Positions 52,963-60,616 of a stretch of 64,000 nucleotides of DNA are shown here, in pieces. The notes beneath the pieces were generated by a model. That model did no database searches. It saw only the letters and a program-made list of their open reading frames with translations, and was not told the origin of the DNA. Position 1 is the stretch's first letter, and each line of letters opens with the position of its first letter. Source of the stretch: Gammaproteobacteria bacterium (lineage in GTDB: Bacteria > Pseudomonadota > Gammaproteobacteria > UBA6429 > Thiohalophilaceae); NCBI GenBank assembly GCA_029880855.1, contig JAOUNS010000001.1, forward strand, positions 310,001 to 374,000. The letters are read 5' to 3'. The translations under genes were made by a program, and so were the position numbers.

Positions 52963-54894
52963 ATGTCTTCTGAAGCCGCTGCTGTGCAGAGTTTTCGTCA
53001 ACTCGCGCTGATCGAACCCGTCTTGAAAGCCCTGGAGGCCGTGGGTTATGAAACCCCGTCACCGATTCAGGCCGAGACCATCCCACTTTTGCTGGAGGGG
53101 CGCGATCTGGTCGGTCAGGCCCAAACCGGCACCGGCAAGACAGCGGCCTTTGCCCTGCCCATCCTGTCCCGGATTGATCTCACTATTCGTGATCCACAGG
53201 TACTGGTGCTGGCTCCGACCCGTGAACTGGCCATCCAGGTGGCCGAGGCTTTCCAGAAATACGCCGCCGCCATGAAAGATTTTCATGTCATGCCCATTTA
53301 CGGCGGACAGGAATATGGTCGACAAATCAATATGTTAAAACGTGGTGTACATGTGGTGGTCGGCACACCGGGCCGGGTCATGGATCACATGCGGCGCGGT
53401 ACCCTGAAGCTGGACAACCTCAAGGCCCTGGTGCTGGATGAGGCCGATGAAATGTTGCGCATGGGCTTTATTGATGACGTGGAGTGGATCCTCTCCCAGA
53501 CCCCGACCACGCGCCAAATCGCCCTGTTTTCCGCCACCATGCCCACCGCGATCCGGCGTATTGCCAAGCAATATCTGAACGATCCGGCCGAAGTCACCAT
53601 CAAGACCGTCACCACCACCGCCGCTTCTATCCGCCAGCGTTACTGGCTGGTCAGCGGCCTGCACAAACTGGACGCCCTGAGCCGAATCCTTGAAGCCGAA
53701 GACTTCAGCGCCATCATCATCTTCGTCCGCACCAAACTGATGACGGTGGAACTGGAAGAAAAACTGGCGGCCCGCGGCTATGCCGCCGCCGCCCTGAGCG
53801 GTGATATCCAGCAAAAACAACGCGAACGCATTATTGAAAAACTCAAGGGCGGCCAGATCGATATCGTCATCGCCACCGACGTGGCGGCCCGTGGTCTGGA
53901 TGTGGAACGCATCAGCCATGTGATCAACTATGATATCCCCACCGATACCGAAGCCTATGTGCATCGCATCGGCCGCACCGGTCGCGCCGGCCGCAAGGGT
54001 GACGCCATCCTGTTTGTGGCGCCCCGCGAGCGCAACCTGCTCAAGGCCATCGAGCGGGCCACCCGACAGCAGATCGACCTGATGGAATTACCGTCAACAG
54101 AGATTCTAAACGACAAACGCATTGCCAATTTCAAACAACGCATTACCGATACCCTGGAAGCGCAAGAGCTGGGTATGTATCAGGCACTGCTGGAAGCCTA
54201 TCAGCAGGAACACAACATCCCGGCCATCGAAATCGCCGCCGCCCTGGCCAACCTGTTGCAGGGTGACGAACCCTTGCTGCTGAAAGATGCACCACGCCCG
54301 TCCAAATCGGCTAAGAGCGACCGTCCCCCACGAGACCGTGGCGCCAGAGATGACCGGCCGGCACGCAAATCCCGAGATCGCCACGACAAGGACGAAGGCA
54401 TGCAAACCTTCCGCATCGAAGTGGGACACAACCATGGCGTCAAACCGGCCAACATCGTCGGCGCCATCGCCAATGAAGCCGGACTGGACAGCGCCTACAT
54501 CGGTCAAATCAAGATCCATGACGAATACAGCACCGTCGACCTGCCCGAAGGCATGCCCAAGGAAGTCTTTCGTGATCTGCAAAAGGTCTGGGTCAGCGGC
54601 CAACAACTGAATATCTCGCGCCTCGGCGAAAAACGGGCCGGTGACGGGTACAGAGCCAAGCTCTCCCTCAAGGACAAGCAACACAAGGGCGACAAAGGCA
54701 AACCCGACCGGGACAAAAACGATGAAGCCAGACCCGCCAGAGGCAAATCGGATAAAAGTAAATCGGACAAGGGCAAACCCTCCAAAGGCAAGTTTGATAA
54801 AGCCAAACCGGCCAGGGGTAAATCGGATAAAGGCAAGCCTGCCAGAGGCAAACCCGCCAAGGGCAAACCGGCGGAACGCAAGGGAAAGAAATAA
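52963..54894 (+). CDS. deaD: DEAD-box RNA helicase DeaD/CsdA
   Basis: A 643-residue cytoplasmic RNA helicase used in ribosome assembly and mRNA turnover, often in the cold. Motif I is AQTGTGKT (53-60), motif II DEAD (159-162), then SAT, and ARGLD and HRIGRTGRAG in the second lobe. Residues about 470-560 are the DbpA-type RNA-binding domain (FRIEVGHNHGVKPANIVGAIANEAGL). The C-terminal 70 residues are a lysine-, glycine- and proline-rich repeat array built from units such as GKSDKGK and KPARGK, longer than in E. coli CsdA. The upstream leader contains the small hairpin ACCGGC/GCCGGT. Confidence 0.95.
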   Translation: MSSEAAAVQSFRQLALIEPVLKALEAVGYETPSPIQAETIPLLLEGRDLVGQAQTGTGKTAAFALPILSRIDLTIRDPQVLVLAPTRELAIQVAEAFQKYAAAMKDFHVMPIYGGQEYGRQINMLKRGVHVVVGTPGRVMDHMRRGTLKLDNLKALVLDEADEMLRMGFIDDVEWILSQTPTTRQIALFSATMPTAIRRIAKQYLNDPAEVTIKTVTTTAASIRQRYWLVSGLHKLDALSRILEAEDFSAIIIFVRTKLMTVELEEKLAARGYAAAALSGDIQQKQRERIIEKLKGGQIDIVIATDVAARGLDVERISHVINYDIPTDTEAYVHRIGRTGRAGRKGDAILFVAPRERNLLKAIERATRQQIDLMELPSTEILNDKRIANFKQRITDTLEAQELGMYQALLEAYQQEHNIPAIEIAAALANLLQGDEPLLLKDAPRPSKSAKSDRPPRDRGARDDRPARKSRDRHDKDEGMQTFRIEVGHNHGVKPANIVGAIANEAGLDSAYIGQIKIHDEYSTVDLPEGMPKEVFRDLQKVWVSGQQLNISRLGEKRAGDGYRAKLSLKDKQHKGDKGKPDRDKNDEARPARGKSDKSKSDKGKPSKGKFDKAKPARGKSDKGKPARGKPAKGKPAERKGKK

Positions 54895-54991
54895 CCCTGA
54901 ATCCGGGTTTCAGACCGGCGGGAGCGGCCGGATGATTTAATCAGTCGCTGCCGCCGCTTTGCCAACCACAGGCAAAGCAACATGAGTAATA

Positions 54992-55624
54992 TTACGGTTT
55001 GTTTTGCTGCGCCGGTTTGGGCTGTTCGATCACGCCGTGCAGGGTAAATTGCAGCTCTTCACCACTGATGATCAACACCCAGTTGCGGTAATCATCCCGG
55101 CTGTCACAGATATGGCCGCGCCCCTGCAGGATAAGTTTGTAACGGTTTTTGCCACCGGGTTTGGTTTTGAAAATCCCTTCACCGCTGATCGCCCCCTCAA
55201 AGCGCATTTCCTTGTAAAGCGTCACGGTGGGATAACCGCGACTGGGCGGACGGTCTTTCAGATCGGTACGAAATTTTTCCACCTTGTCGGGAATTTTCAG
55301 GCGCAATACACCATTTCCGCCGAAGGGAACTCCTCGCAGTAATAAGGCCCAATCGCGCTTGACCCGGATCGGACGCAAATCAAAATAATAGAAGTTTTGT
55401 AATCGCCTGGGGAGCCCCTTTGTCTCGGGTGAATAAATCGCAGTGAACAGTTCCGCACGATGGTTGAAGTTCACCTGATTCAGTTCTTCCACTTCCCAAT
55501 CCTTGAATTCCTCGGTGGCCTGATACCAGTCTCCCTCATCCGCACAACAGGCACAGGCCCACACCTGCACAGGCAGTACCGACACCAGAATGACAATGAC
55601 AAATACGCGTTTTTTCCACATCAC
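54992..55624 (-). CDS. Exported cysteine-rich hypothetical protein
   Basis: A 210-residue protein with a signal peptide ending at VWA, followed immediately by CACCADEGDW. The clustered cysteines at the mature start recall small metal- or thiol-binding exported proteins. The middle has RPPSRGYPTVTLYKEMRFEGAISGEGIF and a late CDSRDDYRNW. It faces the DEAD-box gene tail to tail. No family recognised. Confidence 0.75.
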   Translation of the reverse strand: MMWKKRVFVIVILVSVLPVQVWACACCADEGDWYQATEEFKDWEVEELNQVNFNHRAELFTAIYSPETKGLPRRLQNFYYFDLRPIRVKRDWALLLRGVPFGGNGVLRLKIPDKVEKFRTDLKDRPPSRGYPTVTLYKEMRFEGAISGEGIFKTKPGGKNRYKLILQGRGHICDSRDDYRNWVLIISGEELQFTLHGVIEQPKPAQQNKP

Positions 55625-55680
55625 CTGCCCAGTTTAACCCAAACTCAATATTTTTCCCGGTCATCCGCTAACAACAAAGA

Positions 55681-56361
55681 GTGCGGAAAGGACAGGAGCG
55701 GCGCTTGCTCAACAAACTCCAGCAACAATTGGAAGCTATCTACGAGATCGATACCCGTTTACAGGTCACCGATTTTCTGATCACTGATCCGGCCGTTGCG
55801 AGTCACTACGATAACGGCCCTGCAGGACGAACCTGTCCCGAGAAGTTACTCCTTTCGCAGACCGATGACACCCTGGCGGTGGCTCTCTATCTGGACGCCG
55901 GCATCGTCACTCATCTGGAACAGAACGACCCGCTGGCCGACCTGCATGACGGCAACATCCACCAGTTTTGGGTGGCGCTGGAAGGGATCAGCCATTTCCT
56001 CTACCTCTGCTGGAACGCCGGTTATGAACGTGAGGTATCCCTGTTTGAACTGGAGCTGCAGGCGGAAGTGGACAAGTTTGTCAGCGTGCTGTTGTTACTG
56101 GATGAACAGGTGGACAGCCGACTGTTAAAACGCATCCTCAGCGGATTATTCCTTGAATCCGGTTTTCATCAGGGGCTTACTCAACAGGAACAACGCCGTT
56201 ACCGGCTGGCCAACCGCTACGCCTACCGGTTCTGCTCGCGCCTGTTGGTCAACTGGCTCGAAAAACGCAGCCGACAGTGGTTGATGAATGTGGTGCGGCG
56301 GTTTTATCGACTGACACAGCATTACAAGTTGCGGTATATCCGGCAGGCGTTTGTATCTTGA
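55681..56361 (+). CDS. Conserved hypothetical protein, helical
   Basis: A 226-residue protein from a GTG start (product MRKGQERRLLNKLQQQLEAIYEIDTRLQV). It is helical, with a repeated ISHFLYLCWNAGYER segment and an end rich in arginine (LEKRSRQWLMNVVRRFYRLTQHYKLRYIRQ). No signal peptide. It has a GAAAGG-like ribosome context. I recall similar proteins in gammaproteobacteria without assigned function. Confidence 0.72.
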   Translation: MRKGQERRLLNKLQQQLEAIYEIDTRLQVTDFLITDPAVASHYDNGPAGRTCPEKLLLSQTDDTLAVALYLDAGIVTHLEQNDPLADLHDGNIHQFWVALEGISHFLYLCWNAGYEREVSLFELELQAEVDKFVSVLLLLDEQVDSRLLKRILSGLFLESGFHQGLTQQEQRRYRLANRYAYRFCSRLLVNWLEKRSRQWLMNVVRRFYRLTQHYKLRYIRQAFVS

Positions 56362-57169
56362 TCGTTGTTTGGTTTGTTTCGCCCACCGCTTCGCGGCTTT
56401 GACGCGTATAACTTTTTCATACAAAGTTGCTTTGTTTCGCCCGCCACTGCGTGGCATTGGCGAGTGATGTTGCATTATTCCATGTTGTTTTTTTCCGCCT
56501 GCCGCTGCGCGGCGTTGGCGGGTCACTTTCTCTTGCGCGGCCAAGAGAAAGTGACCAAAGAGAAGGCCGCCCTTGCTGCCCTGAACCTGTGATTGGTTTT
56601 GATTTTTGCCTGAGTTTGACAAAAGGGCCTTCCCTGGCCCTTTGTCAAACAGCGACATCCTGTCGCCACTCTATCGATGCAAAAATCAAATCCAATCACA
56701 GGGCAGCAAAGGGAATGACCACTCCCCCGAGTATCATGTTTAAAGCAGGCTTAGCCATAAACAAGAACCTTGCCGCGAGGATCGGGCCCCATCATCGGCG
56801 AGTGGTTGAGATGCATTTCATCATCAATCAATCGCGGCAGGGATGCCGCGCATTGGCAGAGGGGCATGGATGACGTCCATGGATGGACTAATGTCGCGGG
56901 AGGCAGGATGCCGGGAGCGACCGCCCCTTCTGCCAATGACAGGATGAAATCCATCGCAAACACGTTTTCGCCGATGGGGTGTCCTTTCTTTTGGTGACTT
57001 TTCTTTGGACAACGCAAAGAAAAGTCACTCGCCTCAGCCGCGCAGCGGCGGGCGGAACCAAAGTAACCTTTCAGGTAACGTACACCAGATAAGCAAAAGA
57101 AAGTGCCCCACTAAACCACGTCGCGACAGACAAAAATACGGCAAAATGAAAAAAAGAAACGACTAACCC
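56362..57169. repeat. 800-bp palindrome-rich intergenic repeat region
   Basis: No supportable gene. It contains several strong inverted repeats: the 15-base arms GGTCACTTTCTCTTG/CAAGAGAAAGTGACC at 56521-56556; 24-base arms at 56586-56609 and 56679-56702 (one mismatch) with an inner hairpin TTTGACAAA...TTTGTCAAA at 56615-56649; and 14-base arms GTGACTTTTCTTTG/CAAAGAAAAGTCAC at 56994-57028. Blocks of GCGGCGTTGG and GCCGCGCAGCGGC recur. It looks like a mosaic of small repeat units, possibly with remnants of mobile elements. Confidence 0.8.
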
Positions 57170-58567
57170 CTACTCCGTCTCAATCCGATTCCTGCCCCGC
57201 TCCTTGGCAACATAGAGTGCGTCGTCTGCGCGTTCGAAGAAGGATTCTGCGGTGTCATCCTTGTGGATTTGCGCGATGCCGCCGGAGACGGTGAGGGGGA
57301 TGTGTTGGTCCTTGTACACAAACTTGTTGCGTTCGATGGCCTTGCGGATTTTGTCTGCGACGCTTTTCGCATCTTTCAGTGAGAGTTCCGGCAGAATGAT
57401 GACGAATTCTTCGCCGCCGTAGCGGGCCAGAAAGTCAACGCTGCGGATGTTGCCGGCCAGGATTTTCGCGATGAATTGCAGGGCCTTGTCACCGATGGCG
57501 TGGCCGTGTGTGTCATTGACGATCTTGAAGTTATCCAGGTCCAGCACCAGCAGGCACAGCGGTCGGCCGTAGCGTTGAAAACGTTCCACTTCCGTCTTCA
57601 CAGCCTCTTCATAAGCCAGGCGGTTACGGATCCCGGTCAGGGTGTCTGACATGGTTTGTTCGTGTTTTTCCAGGATCTGTTTTTTCAGCAGATCACATTC
57701 CTGTTCCATGCGGCGCAATTGCTTGCCGAGGTGGGCAGCCAGTTTAACGGCTTCGTCGTTACGGGCCGCTTCCTGTTGTTTGAAGTTATCCATGTGTACG
57801 CGGATGGCATCCAGCCGGTCTTGCACACTGTGTTTCAGACGTTCCAGGTCTGTCACTGTGGTCATGGAGTGTTCCATGCCTTGCACTTCGCTTTCCACCA
57901 CGTCATTGATGGCTGCTTCGGCCTGCTGTTTGGCGGTGGCCAGGGTCTGGGTGGCATTGATCCCTTCGTCGATGTTTTTCAATTCACCGGAGAGTTGATG
58001 CAGATATTGTTCTATGTTCTTTTTGTCTTCCCGGATCGCCTGAAAAATGTCCTGCAGTACTGCCTCCAGTGTATTGACCGCTTTGATGACATCGCTGTGC
58101 GCCAATGTCGCGCCAGGTGCGAGCAATATCTGTTTGATCTTGTCGATCTGCGGGATGAAACCGGTCGGGAAGTTGATGTGATCCAGCAGATCCAGCAGTA
58201 CTTCACCGATGAAGCGGATCCGCTGGCTGCTTAATTCTTCCTTTTCCGAGTTCTTATCGTGCCGGTTCACTCCTTTCAGGGCAAGGATGTGTTCCGATAT
58301 CTCCCGGATGAGTTTTTCCTGCTGCAACACTTCGCTGCCTTCACGAAAGGCCTTGCGTAATCTTTGCAGTTTTTTCTCAAGGTCATCATCACAGTGGTCC
58401 ACCAGCATACCAAGGTGGGAAACCAGGGTACGCAGTAATTGCTCGGCATCAAGCCACTGCTTTGCCTTCAGGTTTTGTTCTGCCAGGGTTGCATGGTATT
58501 TCTGGCGCCAGCGGTCTTCCGCCGAATGGGCGGTGTCATGGTTGAGTTGCACAGTCAATTTCCCCAC
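57170..58567 (-). CDS. GGDEF diguanylate cyclase with coiled-coil N-terminus
   Basis: A 465-residue cytoplasmic protein. Residues about 1-290 form a helical region with coiled coils (LEKKLQRLRKAFREGSEVLQQEK, EQECDLLKKQILEKHEQTMSDTL), and the C-terminal 165 residues are a GGDEF domain. The site GGEEF is near residue 383 in ARYGGEEFVIILPEL, and IGDKALQFIAK precedes it. No membrane segments. The start is GTG at 58567 without a strong ribosome site. It shares the terminator at 58658-58686 region with the next gene upstream on the same strand. Confidence 0.9.
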   Translation of the reverse strand: MGKLTVQLNHDTAHSAEDRWRQKYHATLAEQNLKAKQWLDAEQLLRTLVSHLGMLVDHCDDDLEKKLQRLRKAFREGSEVLQQEKLIREISEHILALKGVNRHDKNSEKEELSSQRIRFIGEVLLDLLDHINFPTGFIPQIDKIKQILLAPGATLAHSDVIKAVNTLEAVLQDIFQAIREDKKNIEQYLHQLSGELKNIDEGINATQTLATAKQQAEAAINDVVESEVQGMEHSMTTVTDLERLKHSVQDRLDAIRVHMDNFKQQEAARNDEAVKLAAHLGKQLRRMEQECDLLKKQILEKHEQTMSDTLTGIRNRLAYEEAVKTEVERFQRYGRPLCLLVLDLDNFKIVNDTHGHAIGDKALQFIAKILAGNIRSVDFLARYGGEEFVIILPELSLKDAKSVADKIRKAIERNKFVYKDQHIPLTVSGGIAQIHKDDTAESFFERADDALYVAKERGRNRIETE

Positions 58568-58657
58568 GGAACAAGGTCACAGCTTATCCCGTAATTAACG
58601 ACAGCCAACCCTGTTACTTTAGAGGTTTACTCGAAAGCGCGAACCCGGTCACCGGGC

Positions 58658-58686
58658 AAAAAAAAGCCGCAGAAAACTGCGGCTTT
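58658..58686 (-). terminator. Rho-independent terminator of the TusE-like gene
   Basis: GCCGCAGAAAACTGCGGC (58666-58683) forms a 7-base stem with a 4-base loop. On the minus strand it is followed by a run of eight T. It lies just past the stop of the TusE-like gene at 58707. Confidence 0.9.
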
Positions 58687-58706
58687 GGCCTTGCGGCAGG
58701 GGACTG

Positions 58707-59000
58707 TCAGACGCAACCTGTCGGTTTTGGCAGCCCGCCGTATTTGGTGATCGGTTTCATGGGGCCGGTCATCCACTGTTTGAACATTTCTTTTTGGTCG
58801 GCGCCAATATACTTGGCAAATTTACGGATCGGCGGAACAGAGCCGTTGTCATCGTAGAATTCGCGCGCCTTCAGGACCTGTTCCCACTTTTCATCTGTCA
58901 TTTCAAAGCCGTCTTCTGCGGCCATGGCCTTACCGACTTCCGGGGTCCATTCACTCATATCCCGCAGGTAACCGTCACCATCACGTTCTGGTAGACTCAT
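58707..59000 (-). CDS. DsrC/TusE-family sulfur-carrier protein with a single C-terminal cysteine
   Basis: A 97-residue protein. The C-terminus GLPKPTGCV with C96 as the penultimate residue is diagnostic of the DsrC/TusE family. The second DsrC cysteine, ten residues between it and C96, is replaced by threonine (T85, in PITKYGG), so this member cannot form the intramolecular disulfide of DsrC and is TusE-like or a single-cysteine paralogue. The SVPPIRKFAKYIGADQKEMFKQW block is also typical. GAGG ribosome site. It is followed on the same strand by a good terminator. A role in thiouridine synthesis or sulfur trafficking is possible. Confidence 0.9.
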   Translation of the reverse strand: MSLPERDGDGYLRDMSEWTPEVGKAMAAEDGFEMTDEKWEQVLKAREFYDDNGSVPPIRKFAKYIGADQKEMFKQWMTGPMKPITKYGGLPKPTGCV

Positions 59001-59206
59001 AATTTAACCTCACTATTTTTATCCATTTACAAATCGGGCAGAAATACCCGTGAAATTTTCTCGACATTTAAATATATCTGACTATTTCTGTCAAGATTTA
59101 AATTAGCATCTACTAATATAGATGAAGGGTGCTGAATATCAACTATGATGTGGCCGCCGGGGCCCTGTTTCAACCACCCACCCTGATCGGCGTGCTGAAA
59201 TGATGT

Positions 59207-60616
59207 TCAGCGCCGGATTTTGGGCAACAGATTCTTTGCCGCGACGTATTCAATTAACCGGGGATGGCCGTTTTTCACTACGCTGTTGAAATACAACCTG
59301 GCGTTTTTTGTGTCCTTGTTCAACCAGGCATTGAAGCCGACATAAAAGTTCGCCTCGGTCTTCTTGCAGACATCATCTGCGGCTTTGAATAATTTTTCAC
59401 TGGTTAATTCGCCCAGGAAATATTCACGCAAGTTGTGTTCCCAACTTGACAAGGTCATGCCGGAACTGTTCTGTAATAAAAACCCATTGGCCAGATCCCG
59501 CTTGCCGGTCATGCGGCGAGCCAGGTATTCACGCAGCACATAATAAAATTTATTGTCCATGTTACCCTGCAGATCCACACCGGTGGCGGACAGATATTGA
59601 GGCCACTCCGCGCGAAGAAAATGCACATTCAGTTGCAATCGCTTCGCCCATTCATTACCTGCATCAACCTGTAACACGTCTTTCACCAGCGGCATGGTTT
59701 TATTCAGGTTTGACATATAGATTAACTGCTGGGCATAGGTCAGCTTTGCGTAATTGCTGCCAACGGTGTCGTGATACTTTTTGGCGAAGAACAATGCCAT
59801 TCTGCCGCGCCCCAGCAGGCTGTTCAGCTCCACCACCTCTTCCAGCACAGCGGTGTTGCTTTTATCGAGTTTCATGGCGGTGTTGTAGGCCTTCAATGAC
59901 TGACTCAGGATCTGTTTTTCCATCACGGAACAGCTGTTGCGCTTTATGGCTTTTTTCTTGTACAGCCTGCCTATACCCTGGTGTAAGGCGGCATCCTCGC
60001 TGTTTTCCTTCAGGCCGCGTTTTAATACCGCAATACCAAGATCATATTGTTGCTCATTTTCGTAAATGCTTGAGAGCAGTTTATAGGATTTGAGATAGGC
60101 GGGATTTTCCCGAACAGCATCCTTGAGTTTGCCTTTTGTAAAATCCGCCCTGCGCAACAGATCGCTCTCATTCTTGATGAGGATCTTGATCACTTCTACA
60201 GCGGAGGGTGGCGGCATGCTTGCATCATCCACCAGATTGGAGGAGGTATACAGTGTTCTCATCTCATGGAGAATATCGCGGTTATACAGGATGAAATTTT
60301 TGATCATGAAGTCATAATGAATAACCTTCATCCGTTCATCATTCGGCACCAGGGCAAGATAGGCCTTTCCCTGTTGATAAATCAAATCCAGCAATAGTGG
60401 TGAACGACGATTCTCATAGGCATTGATATACTCAAACAGCAATTTGCGGTTCAGTTCGATATTATCCGGATCGGATTTCAGCTCCTGCTGAAAGGCAAGG
60501 ACCTTGTCACCCAGGATAAGCGCTATTGAACTGTCATCGTTATTCCGTTTGGTACTGACGCCGCAACCTGTTGTCAGCAACAACAGTAAAGCCCAACCAA
60601 TCGCCGCCCGTCTCAC
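59207..60616 (-). CDS. TPR-type lipoprotein coupled to the transglutaminase gene
   Basis: A 469-residue protein with a lipoprotein leader ending in TTGC. The mature chain is a helical repeat array with TPR-like units (AYLKSYKLLSSIYENEQQYDLGIAVLKRGLKE, ALHQGIGRLYKKKAI, SLKAYNTAMKLDKSN). The start is a GTG whose codon overlaps the TGA of the preceding gene by 4 bases, so translation is coupled. It probably binds the transglutaminase-domain partner on the periplasmic face of the outer or inner membrane. Confidence 0.85.
   Translation of the reverse strand: MRRAAIGWALLLLLTTGCGVSTKRNNDDSSIALILGDKVLAFQQELKSDPDNIELNRKLLFEYINAYENRRSPLLLDLIYQQGKAYLALVPNDERMKVIHYDFMIKNFILYNRDILHEMRTLYTSSNLVDDASMPPPSAVEVIKILIKNESDLLRRADFTKGKLKDAVRENPAYLKSYKLLSSIYENEQQYDLGIAVLKRGLKENSEDAALHQGIGRLYKKKAIKRNSCSVMEKQILSQSLKAYNTAMKLDKSNTAVLEEVVELNSLLGRGRMALFFAKKYHDTVGSNYAKLTYAQQLIYMSNLNKTMPLVKDVLQVDAGNEWAKRLQLNVHFLRAEWPQYLSATGVDLQGNMDNKFYYVLREYLARRMTGKRDLANGFLLQNSSGMTLSSWEHNLREYFLGELTSEKLFKAADDVCKKTEANFYVGFNAWLNKDTKNARLYFNSVVKNGHPRLIEYVAAKNLLPKIRR

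Noticed and set aside
54700-54890. A CRISPR array or tandem DNA repeat at the end of the DEAD-box gene
   Set aside because: The repeated units are coding, degenerate and lack spacers; they encode the Lys-Gly-Pro tail.
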